A DNA stretch of 64,000 nt from the IMG/VR virus record IMGVR_UViG_3300021962_000046, positions 42,621 to 106,620 of that record; one strand, written 5' to 3'. Origin of the DNA: a virus. Within the stretch, counting starts at the first letter, position 1. The number at the start of each line of letters is the position of its first letter. Shown in pieces: positions 15,752-24,188 of this stretch. The notes below the pieces were generated by a model, which saw only the letters and a list, made by a program, of their open reading frames with translations, was not told the origin of the DNA and ran no database searches. The translations under genes were made by a program, and so were the position numbers.

Positions 15752-16123
15752 ATGAATATGAAGAATCTTGTTGCTGTTGCTGTTGTTGCTGTTTTAGCTG
15801 CACAATCTTTTGCTGGGCCTTTCGGGCTATTCAGCAGAAAAAGCTATAACAACAATAGTGGCAACACAACGAATAATCAGACATACTATTATGACAACTC
15901 TGAGTTGTATTCTGCCCAAGGAGTTGCGAACAGAATGGCCCGTTTGCTTCGGATGCAGCATCTGGGAAACCCAACAGGAGGCTATGAGGGTGTGGGCATG
16001 AGCGCACATTCCCCCCAAGCTGCAATCCAAAATTGCTGCTATTATGGCCGAAGGCCTCTCCGTGACAGCGGTGTAGCGCAGGGCGCAAACGGCATGTGGT
16101 ATGCATGTTGCCGATACAACTAA
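15752..16123 (+). CDS. Secreted cysteine-rich host-like protein (cargo gene)
   Basis: A 123-residue protein with a clear signal peptide: MNMKNL, a Val/Ala-rich core, cut expected after QSFA. The mature part has an Asn/Tyr/Ser-rich segment (30-60), then a compact C-terminal domain with GYEGVGMSAHSP, IQNCCYYGRRP and WYACCRYN. This pattern recalls small secreted proteins I associate with Planctomycetes genomes (reminiscent of, but shorter than, CAP/SCP proteins). The gene is wedged between genes 47 and 46 with its own promoter and strong terminator, the usual arrangement of a host-derived 'moron'. It probably acts in the host envelope; function unknown. GGGG lies upstream of the ATG. Confidence 0.7.
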   Translation: MNMKNLVAVAVVAVLAAQSFAGPFGLFSRKSYNNNSGNTTNNQTYYYDNSELYSAQGVANRMARLLRMQHLGNPTGGYEGVGMSAHSPQAAIQNCCYYGRRPLRDSGVAQGANGMWYACCRYN

Positions 16124-16146
16124 GATAAAGTAAAAATTAAATTTGA

Positions 16147-16183
16147 ACAAAACCCCGTTGTAAAAGACGGGGTTTTGTTTTTT
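16147..16183 (+). terminator. Strong intrinsic terminator
   Basis: ACAAAACCCCGT (16147-16158) pairs with ACGGGGTTTTGT (16167-16178), 12 bp, followed by a T run. It ends the cargo gene transcript before gene 46. Confidence 0.9.
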
Positions 16184-16233
16184 AAACATTTTATGTTATT
16201 CTTCTTAAATCAGTTTTGTATAGGAGTTCAAAC

Positions 16234-18267
16234 ATGAAAAAGATTGATTTCAAAAAGATCAAAGCAGAAAATTTTGTTTGTTTTGGCGACAAGGGAATTG
16301 AAATAAATTTTCAAAAGTATGGCAATATAGTTTTGATAAAAGGGAAAAATCTGGATACCGCACTTAGTGAATCAACTAGTGAAGCGAAAATATCAAGTAA
16401 TGGTTGTGGCAAATCAAGTATTCCAGAAATACTTGTTTATGGCTTGTTTGGCAAAACCATCAAAAAACCCAAGAAGATATCTCATAAAGACTTGCTGAAT
16501 CACACTACTGGCAAAAAGATGCGTGTTGAAATTGAATGGGATCAATACAAAGTTTTGAGAACACGAAAACCAGATGGATTGCGTTTATGGAAAAGTGCCG
16601 AAGGAATTTGGGACGATACAACAGAAATCACCTTGGGCACTATGGCTTCAACTCAAAAGAGCATTGAAGATATCCTAGGTCTTTCTTATGAGACATTTGT
16701 CAACATAGTCATTTTTACCGATGATAATAGTTCTTCCTTTTTAGAATGCGATGCAGCTGAGAAAAGACAGATAGTAGAAAATTTATTATCGCTTGAAAAA
16801 TACAGAACTTACAATGAATCAGCCAAGAAACTTCTTAAAGAACACAAGGATAAAATAAAATCCTTGGACAAGGATATTGAACATGAAACAAGATTGCTAC
16901 AAGAAATAAACAATCAATCCGTCAGATATGCATCCTCAAAAACAGAATGGGAAAAAAATAAGAAACAAGAAATAAAAAACACAGAACTTTTGATCGAACA
17001 ACTAAAAAGCAAAATTGAAAATTATAAAGTTGATAATAAACCACTTATAGAATATGAAAATTCTCAAAAATTAATTCCCGAAATAGAACAAAAACTTCTC
17101 AAATTGGAAGAAGTTTTAAAGACAACCAATGATGTGATAGCAGAACAAGAATCCAAAATTTCCGAGATTGTTGATGAACAATCAAAAATAAAAGCTGATG
17201 TTTTATCTTTTGAAAATGAAAAGAAAAATCTGTTGGAACAAGGAAAGAAACTGGCTGCTGTTGTTGAAAAAATAAAAAAGTTGGAACCCGGAGTAACTTG
17301 TGATCATTGTTTTTCAATTGTTGATTCATCCAACTATGCAAAAATAGAGGAACAACATCAGCACGAACTTAAAAATTGTCGTGAAGCATATAAAGCGGTC
17401 GAATCACAATTAAAAGATAAAAAAGATAGTCTTAATACTTTGACAGAACAAGCAACAAAACTGCAAACGGAAAAATTGGATAAGAAGACAAAGGTGTCCG
17501 AATTAATTAAAACAGATGGTATTTTGAGGAAAAAATTGAATCAAATATTGGCTATGGAGAAGCCAATATTAAATGATGAGCATACTGCCCTTTTGATATC
17601 ATTGGAAACCCTTCAAAAACAGCTTTTAACGAAGGAAGAGGAGGCTAGAGGCTCTTCGCCCTACGATGATCTAATTGTTGAAAATATGACCAAAAAAGAG
17701 GCCCAAAATGAGGTCTTGAAAACGAAGACAGAAGAGGTCAAGAAACTGAATGATTTGACAAAATATTATGATTATTGGACGGTGGCGTTTGGTGATGCTG
17801 GTATTCGTCGTTACATAATTGACGAAATTATTCCAGCATTGAATAAGAATATTGAATATTGGCTGCAATTTTTGATTGACAACAAGTTATCGATTACTTT
17901 CAACAATGAATTGGAGGAGCATATTGAAAAATATCCTTCTGATGGAAATCCCTACATTTACGAGGTTTTAAGCAATGGTCAAAGAAGAAGGATTAATTTG
18001 GCATTAAGTCAGGCTTTTGCTCATGTGATGAGTTTGAATACTGGTAAATTTCCAAGCCTTGTATTTTTGGACGAGGTTACTACTAATATCGATCAAATAG
18101 GTGTTCAAGGAATTTATAAAATGATTTGTGAAATTTCTAAAGAAAAACAAGTTTTTGTTACAACCCATGATCAAGATTTACTAGAATTACTTAACGGCTG
18201 TGAAAACATAGGACTTACGATGAAAAATGGAATATCTACACTTGATTTTTTTGAGTATAAATTATAA
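16234..18267 (+). CDS. 46: gp46-like recombination ATPase (SbcC/Rad50 family)
   Basis: ABC-type ATPase partner of gp47 for DNA-end resection. Walker A NGCGKSS at residues 56-62 follows an N-terminal beta region. Two long coiled-coil arms (about 190-350 and 370-530) flank a zinc hook CDHC near residue 355. The signature motif LSNGQRRRINLALSQA and Walker B LVFLDEV follow, then a TTHD switch His. It has 677 residues, longer than T4 gp46 (560) through longer arms. The ATG at 16234 has TAGGAG eight bases upstream. Confidence 0.93.
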   Translation: MKKIDFKKIKAENFVCFGDKGIEINFQKYGNIVLIKGKNLDTALSESTSEAKISSNGCGKSSIPEILVYGLFGKTIKKPKKISHKDLLNHTTGKKMRVEIEWDQYKVLRTRKPDGLRLWKSAEGIWDDTTEITLGTMASTQKSIEDILGLSYETFVNIVIFTDDNSSSFLECDAAEKRQIVENLLSLEKYRTYNESAKKLLKEHKDKIKSLDKDIEHETRLLQEINNQSVRYASSKTEWEKNKKQEIKNTELLIEQLKSKIENYKVDNKPLIEYENSQKLIPEIEQKLLKLEEVLKTTNDVIAEQESKISEIVDEQSKIKADVLSFENEKKNLLEQGKKLAAVVEKIKKLEPGVTCDHCFSIVDSSNYAKIEEQHQHELKNCREAYKAVESQLKDKKDSLNTLTEQATKLQTEKLDKKTKVSELIKTDGILRKKLNQILAMEKPILNDEHTALLISLETLQKQLLTKEEEARGSSPYDDLIVENMTKKEAQNEVLKTKTEEVKKLNDLTKYYDYWTVAFGDAGIRRYIIDEIIPALNKNIEYWLQFLIDNKLSITFNNELEEHIEKYPSDGNPYIYEVLSNGQRRRINLALSQAFAHVMSLNTGKFPSLVFLDEVTTNIDQIGVQGIYKMICEISKEKQVFVTTHDQDLLELLNGCENIGLTMKNGISTLDFFEYKL

Positions 18268-18330
18268 AATTTCCTCACATCCAAGTAGATAAGTTTTTTA
18301 AAGAAACCAAAATCAGAAAGAGGCTAACAG

Positions 18331-20787
18331 ATGTTCAGTTATGAGTCTGCGTTCAATGCTTGTGTTGAATATTTTGAAGGTGATGAATTAGCTGCCAAAG
18401 TTTTTTTGGACAAGTATGCTTTGAAAGATGTTAATGGAAACTTATTAGAGAAAACACCTGTTGATATGCATCACAGGATTGCCAAGGAATTCGCAAGAAT
18501 TGAAAGCAAGAAATTCAAGAATCCTCTGACAGAAGAAGAGGTTTTTGGGCTTCTGGATCATTTCAAATATGTTGTGCCTCAAGGTTCACCGATGTTTGGA
18601 ATCGGTAACAACCATCAGATTATCAGCTTGTCAAATTGTTATGTTGTGGAATCTCCTGTTGACAGCTATGCGGGAATCATGCGAGTTGATGAGACACTCG
18701 CACAGATCAGCAAGAGAAGAGGTGGTGTGGGTGTAGACATTTCAAATCTAAGACCAGCTAATGCACCAGTAAAAAATGCTGCCAGAAGCAGTACTGGCAT
18801 TACTTCTTGGATGGAAAGGTACTCCAATACCATTCGTGAAGTAGGTCAAAGTGGTCGCCGTGGCGCATTGATGTTGTCCATCAATGTTGCACACAAAGAT
18901 GTTGAGAATTTTATTACTGTTAAAAATGATGACACCAAAGTCACAGGAGCAAATGTTTCTGTGCTATTGAGTGACGAGTTTTTAAAAGCCGTCGAGAATG
19001 ACGAAGATTTTCGTCTTCGTTTTCCCGTTGATGCTCCACCTAGTGACAATGATAAAGTTGTCAAGGCAAGAGATTTGTGGAAGAAGATTATCCATAATGC
19101 ATGGTTGAGAGCAGAGCCCGGATTGTTGTTCTGGGATAAAGTAACCAAGTACAATGCAGTAGACTGCTATGCAGAAGAGGGTTATAAAACTATATCAACC
19201 AACCCTTGTTCGGAATTGCCATTGTGCAGCTACGATAGCTGCCGTTTGATGGTATTGAATTTGTTTAGTTATGTTGTCAATCCATTTACCAAGGATGCAT
19301 ATTTTGATTATGATCTTTTCTCAAAACATGGAGAAATTCTACAGAGATTGATGGATGATATGATTGACATGGAACTTGAAAAAGTTCATCAAATCATAGA
19401 GAAAATCAAAAAAGACCCAGAAGATAAAATTATCAAACAGCGTGAGCTTGAACTGTGGAAAACTGTTTATGATAAATGCGAAAATGGCAGAAGAACAGGA
19501 ACTGGTATTACAGCATTGGGTGATACTTTAGCTGCCTTGAATGTTGGATATGGAACCAAGGAAAGTATTGAAATTACTGGCAAAATAATGAGTACATTAT
19601 GCTTGTCAAGCTTCAGGGCAAGTTGTGATATGGCCAAGGAAATTGGAGCATTCCCAATATGGAAATGGGAAAAAGAAAAGGATTCCGAATTTCTTTTGAT
19701 GATTAAAGAAAAAGATCCACAACTTTATTCAGATATTTCAAAATATGGTCGTAGAAATATCGCTAACTTAACGATTGCTCCTACGGGTAGTGTGTCGATC
19801 ATGACACAAACTACTTCTGGTATTGAACCATTGTTTATGCTTAATCCATACACAAGAAGGAAGAAGGTTAATCCTACTGACAAGAATGTGCGAGTTGACT
19901 TCAAAGACCAGAATGGTGATTGTTGGCAAGAGTTTGAGGTTATTCACCCTAAAGTTGCCATGTGGAGAACAGTTAGTGGCAACACTAATCTCCAAGAATC
20001 ACCTTGGCATGGGTATTGTGCAGAGGACATAGATTGGGTTGCAGCAGTTGAACTTCAAGCTGAAGCTCAGAAATATATTGACCATGCTATATCAAAGACA
20101 GTAAATCTGCCAGAAGATGTAACTGAAGAACAAGTTGCCAAAATATATGAGGCTGCTTGGAAATTTGGTTGCAAAGGTATGACAGTATATCGAAAGAATT
20201 GTCGCACAGGTGTGCTAGTAGAAAAACCTAAAAAAGAAGAAAAGAAAGATAATCATAAGATCCAGAAAAATGACGCACCAAAGCGTCCTTCTAGCATTGA
20301 AGCTGAGGTTTACTTCCCGATCATCAAGGGAGAACCTTATTATGTTATTGTGGGACTTTTTGGCAACGATCCTTATGAAGTTTTTGCAGGCTTGAATTCT
20401 CAAGATGGAAACGCCATCATCAAGAAAACACACACAAGAGGAAAACTTCAAAAGAAAGCTAGAGGCAAGTATGTTTTTGTTGCTGATGGAGAAGTATCTT
20501 GTGATTTAACCAACATCAATAACCATGAAAATGGTGATGCCTTATGCAGAATGTTAAGTACTGCTTTGAGGCATGGTGCTGATATTAGTTTTGTTGTTCA
20601 TCAACTTGAAAAAACTGAAGGTGATTTGGCATCGCTAGGAAAAGTTCTTGCCAGAACACTCAAGAAATATATTAAAGATGGCACCAAGGTTCATGGCGAG
20701 GAATGTCCAGAATGCAAAGGAACAAACATACAAAGAGATGATGGATGTGTTGTATGTAGAGATTGCGGTTGGACAAAGTGTGGTTAA
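18331..20787 (+). CDS. nrdJ: Class II (adenosylcobalamin-dependent) ribonucleotide reductase
   Basis: Makes deoxyribonucleotides using a B12-derived radical, without oxygen and without a separate radical subunit. The 818-residue chain has the ten-stranded barrel core: SNCYVVESP (N-terminal redox Cys), GGVGVDISNLRP, NPCSELPL (active-site Asn-Cys-x-Glu near residue 293), and APTGSVSIMTQTTSGIEP. A C-terminal domain (about 650-770, FPIIKGEPYYVIVGLFGNDP) and a terminal zinc ribbon (CPECKG, CVVCRDCG) are typical of NrdJ rather than T4 NrdA. No small subunit is present nearby. AGAGG precedes the ATG, and a terminator follows. The host or medium must supply cobalamin. Confidence 0.92.
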   Translation: MFSYESAFNACVEYFEGDELAAKVFLDKYALKDVNGNLLEKTPVDMHHRIAKEFARIESKKFKNPLTEEEVFGLLDHFKYVVPQGSPMFGIGNNHQIISLSNCYVVESPVDSYAGIMRVDETLAQISKRRGGVGVDISNLRPANAPVKNAARSSTGITSWMERYSNTIREVGQSGRRGALMLSINVAHKDVENFITVKNDDTKVTGANVSVLLSDEFLKAVENDEDFRLRFPVDAPPSDNDKVVKARDLWKKIIHNAWLRAEPGLLFWDKVTKYNAVDCYAEEGYKTISTNPCSELPLCSYDSCRLMVLNLFSYVVNPFTKDAYFDYDLFSKHGEILQRLMDDMIDMELEKVHQIIEKIKKDPEDKIIKQRELELWKTVYDKCENGRRTGTGITALGDTLAALNVGYGTKESIEITGKIMSTLCLSSFRASCDMAKEIGAFPIWKWEKEKDSEFLLMIKEKDPQLYSDISKYGRRNIANLTIAPTGSVSIMTQTTSGIEPLFMLNPYTRRKKVNPTDKNVRVDFKDQNGDCWQEFEVIHPKVAMWRTVSGNTNLQESPWHGYCAEDIDWVAAVELQAEAQKYIDHAISKTVNLPEDVTEEQVAKIYEAAWKFGCKGMTVYRKNCRTGVLVEKPKKEEKKDNHKIQKNDAPKRPSSIEAEVYFPIIKGEPYYVIVGLFGNDPYEVFAGLNSQDGNAIIKKTHTRGKLQKKARGKYVFVADGEVSCDLTNINNHENGDALCRMLSTALRHGADISFVVHQLEKTEGDLASLGKVLARTLKKYIKDGTKVHGEECPECKGTNIQRDDGCVVCRDCGWTKCG

Positions 20788-20793
20788 AAACAA

Positions 20794-20827
20794 AAAGAAA
20801 ACCCCGCCACTTGGCGGGGTTTTCTTT
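20794..20827 (+). terminator. Strong intrinsic terminator after nrdJ
   Basis: AAAGAAAACCCCGCC pairs with GGCGGGGTTTTCTTT (15 bp, loop ACTT); the 3' arm itself is T-rich. The symmetrical A/T arms could stop transcription in both directions. Confidence 0.9.
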
Positions 20828-20836
20828 TTACAAAAC

Positions 20837-20844
20837 CATAAATA
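20837..20844 (+). promoter_or_regulatory. Late-promoter-like box CATAAATA
   Basis: CATAAATA just downstream of the nrdJ terminator and 39 bases before the start of the 20883 internal-protein candidate. One base from TATAAATA. Confidence 0.45.
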
Positions 20845-20882
20845 CACTATAATTAAATGCTGTCATAATGACACGGGGTTTT

Positions 20883-21386
20883 ATGGGTTACATTAAAAAC
20901 TTTAGTTTCAAAAATTTTTTTCTCAGAGAAGATGCCAACTTCTTCAAAGAACAAATTGCAGAAATAATGCAAACACTTCAAAATATGTTAGATGGCATGA
21001 AAAGCATGGGTGCTGAGGAATTTGTTGAAGATGCAAAAACCGTAACCAGCAAGATCAGAGGGATTATTCAAGGTAGCTGGGTGGGACAAAAAGAAAACAT
21101 AGAAAAACTTCAAAGGATAGGAGTTTATCTATGCAAAGCTTTGGATGAGAATGATGATTTGGAAATGGCTGTTAGAAGTTCTTTGGAATCAATAAAAAAT
21201 GAAATAATCAAAACTCTAGCTGGTCCTGTGAATCAACTTGGTGTTGATTCTGAAGAGCAGCAAGCTGAAGAACCCGTGGAGGAACCAGTATCAGAACCTG
21301 AAGTACAAGGCAAACCATCTGCTGTTTCAGGTTTTTCAAATGCTGGCGCACCACCTTTGGGTATGCCTCCGAATCAATCGATTTAA
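20883..21386 (+). CDS. Putative internal head protein (capsid-targeting N-terminus)
   Basis: A 167-residue protein. The start MGYIKNFSFKNFFLREDANF carries the Phe-rich amphipathic segment followed by Leu-Arg-Glu before Asp, a fit to the prohead-protease rule. The middle (30-120) is helical with Met/Lys/Glu; the tail (125-167) is acidic and Pro-rich. The ATG at 20883 was preferred to one five codons earlier because CGGGG lies four bases upstream. A late-promoter-like box is in place. It is followed without a gap by the amidotransferase. Confidence 0.6.
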   Translation: MGYIKNFSFKNFFLREDANFFKEQIAEIMQTLQNMLDGMKSMGAEEFVEDAKTVTSKIRGIIQGSWVGQKENIEKLQRIGVYLCKALDENDDLEMAVRSSLESIKNEIIKTLAGPVNQLGVDSEEQQAEEPVEEPVSEPEVQGKPSAVSGFSNAGAPPLGMPPNQSI

Positions 21387-21387
21387 T

Positions 21388-22296
21388 ATGTGTGGAATAC
21401 TTGGGTTTATAGGTGAAAGTAAATATCCTGAGATCACGGAAGCTTTGATAACAAAGTTATTCGTAAATACACGAATCCGTGGTACTGATGCAAGTGGTTA
21501 TTATTGTGTCACAAATTTTAAAGAAAAAAACATTTTTTACTACAAACAACCAATTTCATCTAATTTGTTTGTCAATAAAGAAGAATATAAAAATATATGG
21601 AACAATAAGATTAATTTAGGCATATTCCATTGCAGAGCAGCATCAAGTGGTGTGGGAATTCCAGCTGAAAATGTAAATAATCATCCATTCATAAGTACTG
21701 ATTTCAAAACTGCTTTGATACACAATGGTCTTATTGCCAAAGAAGATTATGAAAATCTACTTGGTTCTTACGAGGTTGAAAGCAAATGTGATTCTGAAAT
21801 AGTTTTGCGACTGCTGGAACAAAAGAAAGATAAAATTGACTGTGTAAGAGATTTTTTATCTTATTCTGAAAAAAGTTATTTCGCTATCGCAGCAGCATTT
21901 GTAACAGACAGTACAAGAAGTTTGATATTGGGTAGAAATATTCATAGACCTTTGATAATAATAGATTTGAGAAAAACACTAGGTCAAATTATATTTGCAT
22001 CTACTATTGATTTGTTTGTGAAAACAGTTGACGAGTTGTCTGCTGAATACCAATCTTACTTTATGCCTTTGATGATTTATGAATTAAAAAAAGATTTTAT
22101 CTATAAACTAGATTTAGAAAAAGATAACAACATTATTTTCTCAGAATACAAATCCAAGAAGCAAAATGTTGAAAAGAAAAAACCTGTTGTGTTTAAAAAC
22201 ATAGAAAATATGGAATCTGATTTTAAATTAATATCTTCACTAATTCCTTATGAAAATTTATTTGTAAAAAATCAAGCATTTGAATCTTCTGTTTGA
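21388..22296 (+). CDS. Class II glutamine amidotransferase domain protein
   Basis: N-terminal-nucleophile glutaminase: MCGILGFIG gives Cys at position 2 once Met is removed. Further family motifs are RIRGTDASGYY, FHCRAASSG, LIHNGL and SEIVLRLLE. It has 302 residues, so only the glutaminase half found in GlmS, PurF or AsnB is clear. The last 100 residues are Lys/Glu-rich and not a synthase domain. It would release ammonia from glutamine for an unknown acceptor, maybe in sugar or base modification. The ATG follows the previous stop by one base. Confidence 0.82.
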   Translation: MCGILGFIGESKYPEITEALITKLFVNTRIRGTDASGYYCVTNFKEKNIFYYKQPISSNLFVNKEEYKNIWNNKINLGIFHCRAASSGVGIPAENVNNHPFISTDFKTALIHNGLIAKEDYENLLGSYEVESKCDSEIVLRLLEQKKDKIDCVRDFLSYSEKSYFAIAAAFVTDSTRSLILGRNIHRPLIIIDLRKTLGQIIFASTIDLFVKTVDELSAEYQSYFMPLMIYELKKDFIYKLDLEKDNNIIFSEYKSKKQNVEKKKPVVFKNIENMESDFKLISSLIPYENLFVKNQAFESSV

Positions 22297-22829
22297 AGGA
22301 AAAAAGAATCTTCTAGCTCCAACAGGTATTCAAGTGCAACGCCTGTCCATTGTTTGTAAATGATTTTGTATTTGAACTCTCTTCCAGATAATTCTTCTGA
22401 AAATACGAAAGCCATCCAGGGTTTTCTGGATCTTTTCCAACAAAGCATAGGTTTTCTGCCACATCTTTTGGCATCATCCAATGCTTGTTCAAAGAAAGTC
22501 TCAAGATCTCTAGAACCAGTAACAAAAACTGCGCCAAGGTCGATATTGTCGTAACCACCCTTGCTTTCGATGGCAAATTTAAAGTTCTTTGGAACAACAA
22601 TATCACCAGAAAATACTTCGGCAGCATGTTTTGGAAGATTAGCTTGACTCCATCTGGCACCAGAACCAACTGTTCTACTGAAACTTTTCTTAAACCTATC
22701 GGTAAGAATCTTAGTTAATTCAAGTTCGGTGCGATTGCCCTTTTTCTTGCCATTAATTTTTTTCTTAGGTTTATTTTTAGAGATATCATCAATGTGATAA
22801 TCTTCATCTAAATCATCATAATTATCCAT
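22272..22829 (-). CDS. PD-(D/E)XK nuclease-like protein (possible junction resolvase)
   Basis: A 185-residue protein. Residues 1-35 are charged and low-complexity with a Lys-rich stretch (KPKKKINGKKKG). The core has an N-terminal helix with Glu (RTELELTK), then GDIVVP, and a strand ending ESKGG: Asp, about 12 residues, then Glu-x-Lys, the metal-binding pattern of the PD-(D/E)XK fold as in archaeal Hjc resolvases. Branched DNA made during recombination is a plausible substrate; a repair or packaging nuclease is also possible. It overlaps the amidotransferase end by 25 bases, tail to tail. Confidence 0.65.
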   Translation of the reverse strand: MDNYDDLDEDYHIDDISKNKPKKKINGKKKGNRTELELTKILTDRFKKSFSRTVGSGARWSQANLPKHAAEVFSGDIVVPKNFKFAIESKGGYDNIDLGAVFVTGSRDLETFFEQALDDAKRCGRKPMLCWKRSRKPWMAFVFSEELSGREFKYKIIYKQWTGVALEYLLELEDSFFLQTEDSNA

Positions 22830-22847
22830 GTAGTAATATAGTGTGTA

Positions 22848-24188
22848 TCAAATAAAGTCACTTAAAATAAAAATATTGGAGTTTTCTGGTAAGTAGTTCT
22901 TTTTGATGTTTTCGATAGTCATTTTATTGGCATCAACAAACCAATACCAATTTTCAGGTTTTTTAGGAGATACAAGATCTCCATAACCATCAGTCATGAC
23001 AAAAACGGTTGGGTATTTTTTGTAATTTGTTTTTTCTATGTCATCGTTTATTATTTTAAAACTTGTACCACCACCTCCATACAATTGTCTTGATTTAATT
23101 GTTGTGCCATAAATTTCTGTGTCAAAGCAAAATAAATTAACATTGAATCGTCTTTTAGGCAGCGATTCAGCAGCAGCAAAAAAACGATCTGCCAAGTGAC
23201 TGCAAGATGCACTAGTGTCCAAATAAAAATAGACATCTATTTTTGTTTCATTTAAAGACCAATTTTCAACATCCATTTCGCTAGGTAAAAACATATTTTC
23301 ACAATCAATTAAAGTAAATCTTCTATGCTTTCTTGCCCATTGATCGTAAGGTGAATCATCACAACTCATTTGTTTGGATGTCCATTTTTTTATTACTGTT
23401 TCCCATTTTTTCTTTTGTTTGATGATTGTTTTTTGTGGGAAAATAAGCTTTCCACCAGCACCCTTGCCAGCTTGCAATCCATTTTCAATTTCTTTTTGAT
23501 GTTTTTTGTATAGTTTTTCTATACCTTCTTTTTCTTCATCTGTCAGCAAGTCATTCAATTCATTTACAGCGTTAGAAAAATCATTGGATTCATCCATGTG
23601 TGAATGGTCATCGAGAGTTTTAGGCGTACTTTTTTCTGAGGATTTACCGTCAGAACCTTCACCATTTTTGTTTTTTTGAGATTCATTTTTTGCTTGTCTA
23701 AGAATTAAATTATAATAATATTCAGCTGTTTGATCGTTACTAATTGGAAATCCATTTACCTTTTGTTCTTTGAAAACAGTATCGACCCAACAAAGTTCTT
23801 CTGCACCTTCTATATTATCTCTTATGAAGCCAAATTGATTTATCAACATGTGATTTACAGTAACATCCATAGCCATGTTAGAGATAAGTTTGTTTTCGCA
23901 ATCTTTAAATCTAAATCCATGATTGAATAGAACATGGAGAGCTTCATGGCTTATGACAAATAATTTTTTATAATCGCTGCACTTTTGCCAAAAAACAGGA
24001 TTGAAATAAAAGCCAACATAATTTCCAGTTTTATTAAAAATAACACAGGCTGTTTCGATGGAATTAGTGAAAAAAGGCTTGCCTAACTGCCATATCTTAT
24101 AAAAAAGAGAATGATGATCTTCTAGTAAAAAGCAAATGGATTCCCATTCCTTTTTACCCATAGCTTCAGCAGACTTAAAAGCTTCCAT
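22848..24188 (-). CDS. VWA-like metallopeptidase-domain protein
   Basis: A 446-residue protein of the DUF2201-like type. A zinc metallopeptidase motif HEALH is at residues 81-85, with further His at 90. A hydrophilic middle (about 170-260) is Asn/Lys/Ser-rich. The C-terminal von Willebrand A-like domain has DTSAS near residue 330 (DxSxS metal site), GGGGTSF and MTDG. The stop of the MoxR-type ATPase gene overlaps its start, making a two-gene unit. Such ATPase/VWA pairs act in bacteria as chaperone-like or metal-insertion systems. Its role in the phage is unknown. Confidence 0.8.
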   Translation of the reverse strand: MEAFKSAEAMGKKEWESICFLLEDHHSLFYKIWQLGKPFFTNSIETACVIFNKTGNYVGFYFNPVFWQKCSDYKKLFVISHEALHVLFNHGFRFKDCENKLISNMAMDVTVNHMLINQFGFIRDNIEGAEELCWVDTVFKEQKVNGFPISNDQTAEYYYNLILRQAKNESQKNKNGEGSDGKSSEKSTPKTLDDHSHMDESNDFSNAVNELNDLLTDEEKEGIEKLYKKHQKEIENGLQAGKGAGGKLIFPQKTIIKQKKKWETVIKKWTSKQMSCDDSPYDQWARKHRRFTLIDCENMFLPSEMDVENWSLNETKIDVYFYLDTSASCSHLADRFFAAAESLPKRRFNVNLFCFDTEIYGTTIKSRQLYGGGGTSFKIINDDIEKTNYKKYPTVFVMTDGYGDLVSPKKPENWYWFVDANKMTIENIKKNYLPENSNIFILSDFI

